Shown piece by piece: positions 25,415-35,030 of a stretch of DNA of 64,000 nucleotides. A program made the position numbers and the translations under genes. The notes under the pieces were generated by a model that saw only the letters and a list, made by a program, of their open reading frames with translations, ran no database searches and had not been told where the DNA came from. Source of the DNA: an uncultured Bacteroidia bacterium (GTDB taxonomy: Bacteria > Bacteroidota > Bacteroidia > Bacteroidales > ML635J-15); the NCBI GenBank assembly GCA_902776565.1, contig CACYQN010000005.1, forward strand, positions 87,664 through 151,663, in the 5' to 3' direction. Position 1 is the first letter of the stretch; each line of letters starts with the position of its first letter.

Positions 25415-27166
25415 ATGAAAGAGATAACCATTCTAATTGCCTTTATAATGTGCAGCATTGCTGCAATGGCACAAACAGAAGTTCATGCCCCCAACGACCC
25501 GAATTTTTCAATGAAATGCAAAACAGGGCAATACCTGAGATATACAATAACATCGAAGGAAAGTCCATATACTGTTACAATAAACGGCATAAAGGGAGAT
25601 TCTGAAAACATAAAAAAACTGGAAATTCCAGAAACTGTGCATTACAGGAATACTGATTTTGAAGTAACCGTCATCAACAAGGCAGCATTTGCTAACATCA
25701 GCACATTGACATCGGTAACTATCCCCAAAACAGTAAAGGAAATAAAAGCAGAAGCCTTCAATGGATGTACAGCACTGAAAACCATTAAGATTGGTGGTAT
25801 TATTGAATATTGCGGAAAGAACACTTTCAGTGGGACAGCAATCAGCAAGCCTATATATACTGGAAAAAATCTTGTGTATTATCCAGCAAACCTAACAGAA
25901 TACAAGATAAACGAAGGTACGGAAAAAGTACTTGAATATGCATTCAGCGACTGCAAGGAAATGTCTGCAATAACAATCCCAGCCTCAGTAAAAATTATTT
26001 ATGCAAAAACATTTGCCAACTGCGACAAACTTGAAAATATAGTGGTTGACGAAGGAAACCAGACATTTGACAGTCGCGACAACTGCAATGCAATAATACT
26101 TACTTCGGAAAACAAAGTTGTGAAAGGATGCAAAAACTCCACAATTCCAAACGGAATAAAAACTATCGGAAATATAGCATTTGCCAACACTAACATTTCA
26201 AAAATTGAGATTCCGAATTCGGTAACAACGATTGAAGATTCTGCATTCTACAACAATGAAATAGCCAGCATAACAATTCCCGAATCAATAACAAAAATAG
26301 GTGCTAGCGCGTTTGCAAAGAACAAAAAACTTGCTGTTGTAAACTTCAATGCGACCAACTGCGAAGCAATGAACGAGAAACATACAACATTCGAACAATG
26401 CCAATCACTTACATCAGTAAACTTCGGCGACAATGTAAAAACTATACCTGCAAATTCATTTATGAACTGTGAAGAACTTAGGTATGCGACATTATCAAAC
26501 TCAATAGTGGAAATCGGGGACAAAGCATTCTACGAATGCAAAATGTTGTCGTACATGGAACTACCCAATTCCATAGAAAAGATTGGCAATTTGGTTTTCT
26601 ATGAATCTGGTATTTCTGAACCTGTACATTCCGATGTTTTATTTGCATATATGCCGACAAATTATGCGACGGAATATACTATTCCAGAAGGTACCAAAAC
26701 GATTGCACAAAAGTCATTTCACTATGCAGGCAACTTAAAGTCTGTTAAAATTCCAAACAGCGTCACCAAAATAGAAGATTTCGCATTTTCAGAATGTTAT
26801 GACATTGAAAATATTACAATGTCCAACTCAATAGAATCAATAGGATACAGGGCATTAATGTACTGTACAAAATTAAAATCAATAACTCTTCCGAATACTT
26901 TAAAAACACTTGAACCGGAAGTCTTCTTGGGATGCGAAAACTTGGAAAGCGTAACTATTCCTAACTCTATCAACGAATTAAAGGACAGACTATTTAGCAA
27001 TTCTGGAATAAAATATGTAACACTTCCAATATCAATAAAAAGTATTTCTTCCAAAACTTTTGAAAAATGCTCCAATTTAAAATACATCTACATTCCCAAA
27101 GGGACAACGGAACAATTCAAAAAAATGCTGGACGAAGAATACCATAGTAAACTACGAGAAAAATAG
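25415..27166 (+). CDS. BspA-like leucine-rich repeat protein (LRR_5), secreted
   Basis: A 583-aa exported protein. A signal peptide of about 20 residues (ends MAQ) is followed by a beta region and then many LRR_5 repeats of the form F..C..L..I.IP.SV..I...AF. No sorting domain of the YPNP type is present at the C-terminus, so it may be exported by a general route and attached by other means, or released. BspA-like repeats are linked to adhesion in oral and gut Bacteroidetes; the role here is inferred. The gene is AT-rich, as is common for this family. Confidence 0.88.
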   Translation: MKEITILIAFIMCSIAAMAQTEVHAPNDPNFSMKCKTGQYLRYTITSKESPYTVTINGIKGDSENIKKLEIPETVHYRNTDFEVTVINKAAFANISTLTSVTIPKTVKEIKAEAFNGCTALKTIKIGGIIEYCGKNTFSGTAISKPIYTGKNLVYYPANLTEYKINEGTEKVLEYAFSDCKEMSAITIPASVKIIYAKTFANCDKLENIVVDEGNQTFDSRDNCNAIILTSENKVVKGCKNSTIPNGIKTIGNIAFANTNISKIEIPNSVTTIEDSAFYNNEIASITIPESITKIGASAFAKNKKLAVVNFNATNCEAMNEKHTTFEQCQSLTSVNFGDNVKTIPANSFMNCEELRYATLSNSIVEIGDKAFYECKMLSYMELPNSIEKIGNLVFYESGISEPVHSDVLFAYMPTNYATEYTIPEGTKTIAQKSFHYAGNLKSVKIPNSVTKIEDFAFSECYDIENITMSNSIESIGYRALMYCTKLKSITLPNTLKTLEPEVFLGCENLESVTIPNSINELKDRLFSNSGIKYVTLPISIKSISSKTFEKCSNLKYIYIPKGTTEQFKKMLDEEYHSKLREK

Positions 27167-27187
27167 CATTCAAAAAATGACAAAAAG

Positions 27188-27218
27188 AAAGGCTGCAAAA
27201 ATCTTTGCAGCCTTTTTA
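27188..27218 (+). terminator. Bidirectional terminator between convergent genes
   Basis: The stem AAAGGCTGCAAA (27188-27199)/TTTGCAGCCTTT (27204-27215) lies between the LRR gene and maeB. Its T-tracts could serve both directions. Confidence 0.85.
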
Positions 27219-27237
27219 TATCACATAATGTGCTTAA

Positions 27238-28539
27238 TTATCTTGTCTTTGCATAGTTTTCGTGTACCTGTCTTACCCTTGCACGAAGCTGAAGCTTGTA
27301 TTCGTCCCAGTCGGTAATGTTGCGACGGGCAACGCCTGTTTCCATAGCAGCCTTTGCAACAGCAGGAGCAACGCATTCTATTACTCGCAAATCCAATGGC
27401 TTCGGAATTATGTATTCGCGACCAAATTCAATCTTATCAACATTGTAAGCCTCGCAAACATAGTCTGGAACCGGTTCCATTGCAAGTTCTGCCAAAGCGT
27501 GCGAAGCGGCAATCTTCATCTCCTCGTTAATCTGGGTTGCACAAACATCCAATGCACCACGGAAAATGAACGGGAAACCGAGAACATTGTTCACCTGGTT
27601 CGGATAATCGCTTCTGCCTGTCGCAATTATAACATCGGGACGGGCTTCCTTTGCATCCTCGTAGGATATTTCGGGAGTAGGATTTGCCATTGCGAAAACA
27701 ACAGGGTCCTTTGCCATCGTCTTCATCATTTCCTTTGAAACGACATTGCCTACCGAAACACCAGCAAACACATCGGCACCGACCATAGCCTCAGCTAAGG
27801 TGTGCAAATCGCGTGTAGTTGCAAATTCGCGCTTCTGTTCGGTAAGTTTCGGATTGTCGGCACGGACAACGCCCTTGCTGTCGCAAAGGACTATGTTTTC
27901 GCGCTTTACGCCCAAAGTACAGAACAGACGTGCACAGCTTATGCCAGCCGCACCTGCCCCGTTGAACACAACCTTAACCTCGTCGATTTTCTTTCCAGCA
28001 ATCTTCAGGGCATTGAGTAAAGCGGCACCCGAAATAATTGCAGTACCGTGCTGGTCGTCGTGGAAAACAGGAATGTTCATCTGCTTTTTCAACTCAGTTT
28101 CAATATAGAAGCATTCGGGAGCCTTGATGTCCTCGAGGTTTATACCGCCGAATGTCGGTTCGAGAGCCTTTACAATCTCCACAACCTTCTGCGGGTCCTT
28201 CTCATTGATTTCAATGTCGAATACATCAACATCGGCAAACGACTTGAACAGCAAGCCCTTGCCTTCCATAACAGGCTTACCTGCCTCTGGACCAATGTCA
28301 CCAAGACCAAGAACAGCAGTTCCATTGCTGACCACAGCCACAAGGTTTCCCTTAGCCGTGTAGTCGTAAACTTTCTGCTTGTCGTCCTTAATTTCCAAGC
28401 AAGGCTCGGCAACGCCAGGTGTATATGCAAGCGACAAGTCCTTCTGAGTGCGGAAATCCTTTGTCGAAACAACCTCTATCTTTCCTTTCCTGCCTTGGCT
28501 ATGATAGTCAAGGGCATCTTGTTTTGTGTATAAACTCAT
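27238..28539 (-). CDS. NAD(P)-dependent malic enzyme, without phosphotransacetylase domain
   Basis: A 433-aa enzyme converting malate to pyruvate and CO2. Family signatures are [26 protein letters not shown] sequence (here [17 protein letters not shown]), the catalytic [11 protein letters not shown], the Rossmann glycine loop [11 protein letters not shown] and a C-terminal [12 protein letters not shown]. Many Gram-negative MaeB proteins are about 750 aa with a fused C-terminal phosphotransacetylase-like domain; this one ends at the malic domain. The ATG at 28539 follows the pdxA stop by one base (TAAGATG). Confidence 0.92.
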   Translation of the reverse strand: MSLYTKQDALDYHSQGRKGKIEVVSTKDFRTQKDLSLAYTPGVAEPCLEIKDDKQKVYDYTAKGNLVAVVSNGTAVLGLGDIGPEAGKPVMEGKGLLFKSFADVDVFDIEINEKDPQKVVEIVKALEPTFGGINLEDIKAPECFYIETELKKQMNIPVFHDDQHGTAIISGAALLNALKIAGKKIDEVKVVFNGAGAAGISCARLFCTLGVKRENIVLCDSKGVVRADNPKLTEQKREFATTRDLHTLAEAMVGADVFAGVSVGNVVSKEMMKTMAKDPVVFAMANPTPEISYEDAKEARPDVIIATGRSDYPNQVNNVLGFPFIFRGALDVCATQINEEMKIAASHALAELAMEPVPDYVCEAYNVDKIEFGREYIIPKPLDLRVIECVAPAVAKAAMETGVARRNITDWDEYKLQLRARVRQVHENYAKTR

Positions 28540-28540
28540 C

Positions 28541-29605
28541 TTATTCGTCAACCGTGTTTATTTCGTTAATATTATAATCGTCAACATTGTGGCGCGACTC
28601 TTCCAGATTTTCAAGGCTTCTCCTATTGTTGAAAATATCCACTGCCATACGTATTGCGTTGCACATCGGCAGATAGTTAGCCTGATTCTTGCCGGCAATC
28701 TCGTATGCGGTTCCGTGTGCAGGCGAAGTGCGTACAATCGGCAAACCGGCGGTGAAGTTAACTCCGTCGTCGAATGTCAGAGCCTTGAACGGAGCCAGTC
28801 CCTGGTCGTGGTACATTGCAAGCACAGCGTCAAACTTCTTGAAATCGCCCGAACCGAAGAAACCATCGGCAGAATACGGGCCGAAAGCCAGAATGTCCTT
28901 TCCGCGAGCCTCGTTTATAGCTGGAATTATTATCGTTTCCTCTTCATTTCCAATAACTCCGTGGTCGCCACAATGCGGATTCAAGCCAAGGACTGCAATA
29001 CGAGGTTTGCGAACGACAAAATCACGCTTGAGCGACTCGTTGAGAATTTCCAATTTCTCAAGTATGAGTTCCTTTGTCAAGTTCTTCGAAACCTCCGAAA
29101 TAGGAATATGTCCAGTAGCCACGCCCACGCGAAGCGATTCGCTGCACATAAGCATCAGACACTTGTCGGCATTGAACTGCTGGGCAAGATACTCGGTATG
29201 TCCTGGAAAGTTGAAGCCTGCCGACTGTATGTTCCATTTATTTATAGGTCCTGTTACAAGAATATCGATTTCCTTGTTCTTGAGGTCGGCAACAGCCTTT
29301 TCTAATGCCTGATACGATGCCAGACCTGCAATTTCATTGGATTTGCCAACTTCCACACGAATATCCTCGCTGTTGCAATTGATGACATAGATTCCAATGT
29401 TTTTTGCATCCTCGGCAGAACTAATTGTGGTAGTGTTCACGTTGCTGCCAAGATTCTTCTTGTAATATGCCAGAATTTTGGGAGAACCATATATTATCGT
29501 CACTGCATTGGGAATGTTCTTCATATCAATCAGCGACTTAAGAATCACTTCGTAACCTATTCCGTTAATGTCACCCGGAGTAAATCCAATCTTTATTTTA
29601 GTCAT
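28541..29605 (-). CDS. pdxA: 4-hydroxythreonine-4-phosphate dehydrogenase
   Basis: A 354-aa enzyme of vitamin B6 (pyridoxal phosphate) synthesis by the DXP-dependent route. The N-terminal [13 protein letters not shown], the TGPINKW segment, [18 protein letters not shown] and [12 protein letters not shown] motifs are present, with the metal-binding histidines. It precedes maeB with a one-base gap, so the two share a transcript. A functional link to malic enzyme is not obvious. Confidence 0.95.
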   Translation of the reverse strand: MTKIKIGFTPGDINGIGYEVILKSLIDMKNIPNAVTIIYGSPKILAYYKKNLGSNVNTTTISSAEDAKNIGIYVINCNSEDIRVEVGKSNEIAGLASYQALEKAVADLKNKEIDILVTGPINKWNIQSAGFNFPGHTEYLAQQFNADKCLMLMCSESLRVGVATGHIPISEVSKNLTKELILEKLEILNESLKRDFVVRKPRIAVLGLNPHCGDHGVIGNEEETIIIPAINEARGKDILAFGPYSADGFFGSGDFKKFDAVLAMYHDQGLAPFKALTFDDGVNFTAGLPIVRTSPAHGTAYEIAGKNQANYLPMCNAIRMAVDIFNNRRSLENLEESRHNVDDYNINEINTVDE

Positions 29606-29683
29606 AAACTTATGTTTTCAAAATTTTGGTGCGAATATACAATAAATTTATTGAGATAATGAAAAAAATTTCCTATATAAACA

Positions 29684-31123
29684 TCAAAACAAGTCGTCCA
29701 TAGTCAGGCTTTTCTGAATATGACCGCTATACTCGTTCCTTTGAAGCCCGTAAGTGGTTATAAGTGTTAGATGCGGATTCCTCTTTCGCTTTATGCTGTC
29801 CATCAAAACCTGCAATTTGTGACGCAACTTGGCATCGTATTCCTTGGTAATGGCAAACTCATCCATCGTAAACTTTATTTCACAGACATTTATTATCCTA
29901 TCGTCGCGGTCGATGACCATATCTATTTGCACAGGGTCTTCGCCCTTGCTTCGCCAAGGCATAATTTCGGTGTGTACTCCCGCTATTCCCAACGCTTGTT
30001 TAATCTGATTCTGATGCACATAGCACACTTCCTCGAAAGCAAAGCCTCTCCACGCATTCAACTGCGGCGACTTAAAGTTTTCCGACCAGAAATTAGGGTT
30101 TCCTGTCGTATGCGACTCCATAAAGTACATATAGAACAAGGAAAACAAGTCAACCAGCTTGTAACGCACATCGCGCCGCGACCCCTGAAAAATAGGATAC
30201 GAAAGAATAAGGTTGCTCGCTTCGAGAGTGCGCAGAATTTCGGTAAGACCACCGCCCGAACTCAAGCCGAGCTTTTTGGATATTTCATTCCTTGTCAATC
30301 CGTCCCTGCGTTGGCTCAATGCCCTTATCACCGAGATATATCTTTGAGAATCAACAAAAAGCGAACTGTATAAGCGTTCGAATTCATTCTTCAACTTGCC
30401 ATTTGTCGCGAAAAACATAGCATCGATGTTTTGCGGAAGGCTCAAACCTTTTTCAAAATACGACAAATAATAAGGTATGCCGCCCGTAATCATATATGCC
30501 TGCAACTGGTCGTACCGGTCGAGCACAAGACCGCGCTTCTTGTAGAACAATTCGCATTCGCGAAGCGAAAACGGCAGAATCTGCATTTCGTAGGTCGAAC
30601 GCCCGTACAAACCACCGGTATTATTCAGCAACTTGTTGGCAATCCACGAAGTCGCCGAACCGCACACAATAAGTAACAAATTGTGCCGACCAGCACCCCA
30701 GCCGTTCCAGAAATGCTCGAAAGCGGTAATAAAATTTGAACGCGGAGTATCAAGCCACGGCAGTTCGTCAATGAATACCACAAGACGCTTCTTCGACGAC
30801 TTCTTTGAAAGCAAATCGCGCAACCAGTCAAACGCCTCGAACCAATCCTTTGGCGTACCCGAACACAAACTTCCATACGAACGAAGCGTATCGCCAAACT
30901 TTTTCAACTGCTGTTCAAGAAGCAATTCTGCATTGTCCAACATTTCGTAGGGAGACAGGGCTGTATGATAAAACGAAAACTTGCCTTCAAAATATTCTCT
31001 GACAAGAAATGTTTTTCCCGTCCTACGCCTTCCATAAACGACAAGAAATTCGGCATATTCCGACTCGTACAAATCTTGTAACTTATTCTGTTGCTGTTTT
31101 CTACCTATGATTAGCTCTTTCAT
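29684..31123 (-). CDS. AAA ATPase with C-terminal DUF234 nuclease-like domain
   Basis: A 479-aa P-loop ATPase of the archaeal ATPase/DUF234 family. Walker A is in YGRRRTGKTFLV (about residues 30-41) and Walker B in LVVFIDELPWLD. A winged-helix region follows (LTRNEISKKLGLS). The C-terminal domain ends with a PD-(D/E)XK-like core, QIDMVIDRDD then NVCEIKF, so it may be a nuclease. The biological role of the family is not settled; many Bacteroidetes carry several copies. Its promoter lies within an unusual array of repeats at 31133-31290. Confidence 0.85.
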   Translation of the reverse strand: MKELIIGRKQQQNKLQDLYESEYAEFLVVYGRRRTGKTFLVREYFEGKFSFYHTALSPYEMLDNAELLLEQQLKKFGDTLRSYGSLCSGTPKDWFEAFDWLRDLLSKKSSKKRLVVFIDELPWLDTPRSNFITAFEHFWNGWGAGRHNLLLIVCGSATSWIANKLLNNTGGLYGRSTYEMQILPFSLRECELFYKKRGLVLDRYDQLQAYMITGGIPYYLSYFEKGLSLPQNIDAMFFATNGKLKNEFERLYSSLFVDSQRYISVIRALSQRRDGLTRNEISKKLGLSSGGGLTEILRTLEASNLILSYPIFQGSRRDVRYKLVDLFSLFYMYFMESHTTGNPNFWSENFKSPQLNAWRGFAFEEVCYVHQNQIKQALGIAGVHTEIMPWRSKGEDPVQIDMVIDRDDRIINVCEIKFTMDEFAITKEYDAKLRHKLQVLMDSIKRKRNPHLTLITTYGLQRNEYSGHIQKSLTMDDLF

Positions 31124-31132
31124 ATCCTAAAA

Positions 31133-31290
31133 AATTATTTCGCCACAAAGATATAAATATTTCTAATTATGGCGAAATAATTCTAAAATAAAATAGCCAA
31201 TATACCGATTTTTTAAACAAAACTGGCGAAATAATTTCAAAATAAAATAGCCAAAACATTATAAAAATATAGATTTTTGGCGAAATAATT
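31133..31290 (-). promoter_or_regulatory. Putative operator array at the DUF234 ATPase promoter
   Basis: The 13-bp sequence TGGCGAAATAATT occurs at 31170, 31224 and 31278, exactly 54 bases apart. Its exact inverse is at 31133-31145. The inverse copy and the 31170 copy bracket a -7 box (TATCTTTG on the minus strand, 31146-31153). The first two 54-bp units also share a following CTAAAATAAAATAGCCAA-like stretch. Confidence 0.7.
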
Positions 31291-31376
31291 TTCAAAGCAA
31301 AAATCATTATCTCTTTAACAATAAAGAAGAAAGACAAATTCTTCCAAGATTTTTTGCTCACACATCAAAAAAAATA

Positions 31377-31407
31377 TTGCTATATAATTTGCGATTCAGT
31401 AATTTTG
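31377..31407 (+). promoter_or_regulatory. Promoter of aspS
   Basis: TTG (31377-31379) and TAATTTTG (31400-31407) are 20 bases apart. The ATG follows at 31428. Confidence 0.6.
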
Positions 31408-31427
31408 CAGTCCTAAAATTTTGAACT

Positions 31428-33188
31428 ATGTATAGAACTCATACCTGCGGGGAATTGCGCCTCGCAAATGCAGGACAGGAAGTTACATTGAGCGGATGGG
31501 TACAGCGCATTCGCGACAAAGGTGCGCTTATTTGGATTGACCTCCGCGACAGATACGGTATCACACAGCTATTCCTTCAGGACGGCGTTAGCGACCCGAA
31601 GTTAATCGAACAGGCTCGTTCGTTCGGACGTGAATATGTTTTACAGGCAAAGGGAACAGTTGTAGAACGCGAATCGAAAAACCCGAATATGCCAACAGGT
31701 GAAATTGAAATAAAGGTTTCTGAATTCAATCTGCTGAATGCCAGCAAAGTTCCGCCGTTTACAATTGAAGATGAAAGCGACGGTGGCGACGACCTTCGTA
31801 TGAAGTACCGCTACTTGGACCTTCGTAGAAATCCAGTGCGCCGAAACCTCGAGCTTCGCCACAACATGGCAATTCTTGTTCGCAACTACCTCAGCAACTT
31901 GAATTTCCTTGAGATAGAAACACCTTTCCTTATAAAATCGACACCAGAAGGAGCACGCGACTTTGTCGTTCCGTCGAGAATGAACCCGGGCGAATTCTAC
32001 GCTCTGCCACAAAGTCCGCAGCAATACAAGCAATTGCTTATGGTTGCCGGCTTCGACCGCTACTTCCAGATTGTTCGTTGCTTCCGCGACGAAGACCTCC
32101 GTGCCGACCGTCAGCCTGAATTCACTCAGATTGACTGCGAAATGTCGTTTGTTGAACAGGAAGATGTTCTAAACACTTTCGAAGGACTGGCAAAGCACCT
32201 ATTTAAAGAAATAAAAGGTATAGAATTCGACAAGTTCCCACGTATGACTTGGCACGATGCCATGAAATACTACGGCAGCGACAAGCCCGACATCCGTTTC
32301 GGAATGAAATTCGTTGAGCTAAACGATGTTGCCAAGGGCAAAGGCTTTGGTTTGTTCGATGGCGCCGAACTTGTTGTCGGTATAAATGCCGAAGGATGTG
32401 CTGAATACACCCGCAAGCAACTAGACCAGCTGACAGAATTTGTTAAGCGTCCGCAAGTTGGTGCTGGCGGAATGGTTTACATCAAGTACAATGCCGACGG
32501 TTCATTCAAGTCATCGGTAGATAAATTCTACAATGCCGACGATTTGAAGAAGTTTGCCGACAAGTTCGGAGCAAAGCCTGGCGACCTTATGCTGATTCTC
32601 TGCGGTCCAGCAATGAAGACACGCAAGCAGCTGAACGAACTCCGCCTCGAAATGGGCAACCAGCTCGGACTTCGCGACCCGCAGAAGTTTGCTCCATTGT
32701 GGGTAATCGACTTCCCGCTTCTCGAATGGGATGACGAAACTCAGCGCTACTATGCTATGCACCATCCGTTTACCGCGCCAAAGCCCGAAGACGAATATCT
32801 CCTTGACGACCAATCGAAATGGGGAGAAATCCGTGCAAACGCATACGACATCGTAATGAACGGCTGCGAAGTTGGTGGCGGTTCAATCAGAATCCACGAC
32901 CGCGTTTTGCAAAACAAAATGTTCCACACTCTTGGCTTCACCGACGAGCAGGCACAGGAACAGTTTGGCTTCCTTATGGGCGCATTTGAATATGGTGCTC
33001 CGCCTCACGCTGGTCTTGCTTTCGGTTTCGACAGGTTATGCTCGATATTTGCCGGCGCCGACAGCATCCGCGACTTCATCGCCTTCCCGAAGAACAATTC
33101 CGGACGCGATGTAATGAGCGGCTCTCCTGCCCCACTTGCTCCAGAACAACTTGAAGAACTGGAAATTAAATTGGATTTGAAAGCATAA
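31428..33188 (+). CDS. aspS: Aspartyl-tRNA synthetase
   Basis: A 586-aa class II synthetase charging tRNA-Asp. An N-terminal OB-fold anticodon-binding domain (about 1-105) is followed by the catalytic core, with motif 2 [18 protein letters not shown] and motif 3 GLAFGFDRL. The bacterial GAD insert lies in between (about 290-410). The length is normal for bacterial AspRS. It is a single-gene unit with its own promoter and terminator. Confidence 0.97.
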   Translation: MYRTHTCGELRLANAGQEVTLSGWVQRIRDKGALIWIDLRDRYGITQLFLQDGVSDPKLIEQARSFGREYVLQAKGTVVERESKNPNMPTGEIEIKVSEFNLLNASKVPPFTIEDESDGGDDLRMKYRYLDLRRNPVRRNLELRHNMAILVRNYLSNLNFLEIETPFLIKSTPEGARDFVVPSRMNPGEFYALPQSPQQYKQLLMVAGFDRYFQIVRCFRDEDLRADRQPEFTQIDCEMSFVEQEDVLNTFEGLAKHLFKEIKGIEFDKFPRMTWHDAMKYYGSDKPDIRFGMKFVELNDVAKGKGFGLFDGAELVVGINAEGCAEYTRKQLDQLTEFVKRPQVGAGGMVYIKYNADGSFKSSVDKFYNADDLKKFADKFGAKPGDLMLILCGPAMKTRKQLNELRLEMGNQLGLRDPQKFAPLWVIDFPLLEWDDETQRYYAMHHPFTAPKPEDEYLLDDQSKWGEIRANAYDIVMNGCEVGGGSIRIHDRVLQNKMFHTLGFTDEQAQEQFGFLMGAFEYGAPPHAGLAFGFDRLCSIFAGADSIRDFIAFPKNNSGRDVMSGSPAPLAPEQLEELEIKLDLKA

Positions 33189-33198
33189 TAATCATAAA

Positions 33199-33232
33199 AA
33201 ATAAAAGCGGAAAAATTTCCGCTTTTATTTTT
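33199..33232 (+). terminator. Terminator after aspS
   Basis: A perfect 15-bp stem (AAATAAAAGCGGAAA at 33199-33213, TTTCCGCTTTTATTT at 33216-33230) can work in both directions. Before the island inserted, it would also have served the convergent CYTH gene. Confidence 0.85.
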
Positions 33233-33233
33233 T

Positions 33234-33285
33234 ATTTCACCCACTCTTTATAGGGCTTCTTGCACAACTGCGAGTTGTTGTACTT
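33234..33285 (-). pseudogene. Displaced 3' end of the CYTH gene (direct-repeat copy 1)
   Basis: These 52 bases match 36601-36652 at 49 positions. On the minus strand, through the TAA at 33232-33234, they encode YNNSQLCKKPYKEWVK and a stop, which is the C-terminus of the CYTH protein at 36599 with a single V/G change. The fragment has no start and lies against the aspS terminator, so it is the leftover tail of a gene cut by insertion of the restriction-modification island. Confidence 0.85.
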
Positions 33286-33296
33286 ACCAAAATAAC

Positions 33297-35030
33297 CTAA
33301 AGACCATCTTCCAATACTCTACCCAAGAATGTATCCGTGAATGCTCGTTGAAACCTTAAATTTATCATTTTATATTCAGGAAGACTTTCTAAAAACTCCA
33401 ATTCTAGTACCAATCGTGGCACATTTTCATCAACTATTTCGGGATATATTTCTGATTTGCTACCCAATCGTGCTATTTTTATCAAGTAAATATCACGCAC
33501 ACCTTTACCTTTGATGTACGGCATAAAATAATACAGTTTATTAAGAGCTATGGTTGATGGAAACTTGCTAACATTGCTTGTATAGTACAACTTTGTTGGC
33601 TCTTCGGCAAGAAAATAATCAATATTGTCATCCTTCACAAAACCAACAAGTAATCGCTTGGTTGCATCTAATTGATATGTTTTCTTGGGCTTATTATATA
33701 CCAAATCCTTCTCTTCTGTCGCAAATAAATTTGGCATTAGGAATGGTCGAGGATTGCGCTGAATATTAATGGGACGAGTAGACACTGGAGCTTCGTCATA
33801 TATGAAACGATACAGACTTTTGCCTATTTCTTGCACAATACCACATACCAAAGCATTACCCATTAGAAAAGCCCTACGTCCATCAGATACATCGGGATGA
33901 TATGTGTGATTGTCAGGAAACATATTTAGACGTTCTAATTCTATAGGAATCAAACGACGATAACGCCCCGATGGTGTCTGTACCACATGTTTAAATCTTG
34001 ATGGGGCAGAGCCTCCCTCTCCGGTAATCATAGTGCGTGATGGTTTATCAAGATAATCAGGAAAAGCCATACCACCTTCAGAAAATATATATTCGAATCC
34101 TTCTTTTGAAACACGACTTATTTTTTTTGCACCTTTCTCATATTGCCATTTGGGCAAATCTTTATCAGAGATAAAAAACTCGTCTGGGACAAAATCTTCA
34201 TCAACAAGATTGTTTCCCAAAGTTTGCATTGGTCCATCATAAACAGAATCCGTATCCACAGAATAAACATGACGATTTTTCATCATACCAGCACTTCCGA
34301 ACGGACTATCACTCTTTCCCTTGTTAAAATTTTCAGAAATCTCTTGGATGGAACCATTTATTTCAAATTCAGAAAGAGTTCCTTTCTTCTCTTGAAATGG
34401 AAATGCTTGTGCCAGTACTCCATCAAATTTCACCCAGTCATTTATCTTCTCAACTTTTTGTGCAACAATAGAATTATTTAGGTATCCTACAATATATGTA
34501 CGACGTCTGCGTTGAGGCATTCCGTAGTCTGCCGCGTTGATGACACGCCACTCAACTAAATATCCTAAATCAGATAATGATGCGAGTATAATCGCAAAGT
34601 CTCGACCTCGTTGTGTGGCAGGAGAATTCAACAAACGATCAACATTTTCAAAAAAGATATAATGTGGGCGCTGTTCTGCTTTTTCTTTAAGAATACGATA
34701 AATCTGCCACCATAACACACCTTTTTTGCCTTCAATACCTCCTGACCGACTTAGTGTTGCAGCTACAGAGTAATCTTGGCAAGGAAATCCGCCAACTAGC
34801 AAATCGTGGTCTGGGATATCTGATGTAGGCACAATATTAATGTCTTTATTCGAATGTCCTTTAGAACCAAATCTTGCTTTATATACCAATGATGCGTCTT
34901 GATGCTTAGTTGATGGTTCCCACTGGTTGTTCCAAATGGTTTCGTAAGCATCGGAAGCGCCTTCAAGCCCAATACGAAAACCTCCAACTCCAGCAAAGAG
35001 TTCTACTACACGGATTGTATGCTTAGCCAT
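33297..35030 (-). CDS. DNA (cytosine-5) methyltransferase, probably GATC-specific
   Basis: A 577-aa C5-cytosine methyltransferase. Motif I is ELFAGVGGFRIGLEG (10-24), motif IV GGFPCQDYS with catalytic Cys84, motif VI ENVDRL (127-132) and motif VIII PQRRRRTYIVG. The motif X-like MGNALVCGIV follows the target-recognition region. About 160 residues beyond the methylase core have no function I recognise. It is the second gene of the pair and overlaps the endonuclease by eight bases. Specificity is inferred from the Sau3AI-like partner. Confidence 0.92.
   Translation of the reverse strand: MAKHTIRVVELFAGVGGFRIGLEGASDAYETIWNNQWEPSTKHQDASLVYKARFGSKGHSNKDINIVPTSDIPDHDLLVGGFPCQDYSVAATLSRSGGIEGKKGVLWWQIYRILKEKAEQRPHYIFFENVDRLLNSPATQRGRDFAIILASLSDLGYLVEWRVINAADYGMPQRRRRTYIVGYLNNSIVAQKVEKINDWVKFDGVLAQAFPFQEKKGTLSEFEINGSIQEISENFNKGKSDSPFGSAGMMKNRHVYSVDTDSVYDGPMQTLGNNLVDEDFVPDEFFISDKDLPKWQYEKGAKKISRVSKEGFEYIFSEGGMAFPDYLDKPSRTMITGEGGSAPSRFKHVVQTPSGRYRRLIPIELERLNMFPDNHTYHPDVSDGRRAFLMGNALVCGIVQEIGKSLYRFIYDEAPVSTRPINIQRNPRPFLMPNLFATEEKDLVYNKPKKTYQLDATKRLLVGFVKDDNIDYFLAEEPTKLYYTSNVSKFPSTIALNKLYYFMPYIKGKGVRDIYLIKIARLGSKSEIYPEIVDENVPRLVLELEFLESLPEYKMINLRFQRAFTDTFLGRVLEDGL

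Noticed and set aside
31170..31290. Mini-CRISPR (31-bp repeat with 23-bp spacer)
   Set aside because: Only two good repeats and one partial, placed around a promoter and with an inverted copy. This fits an operator array better.
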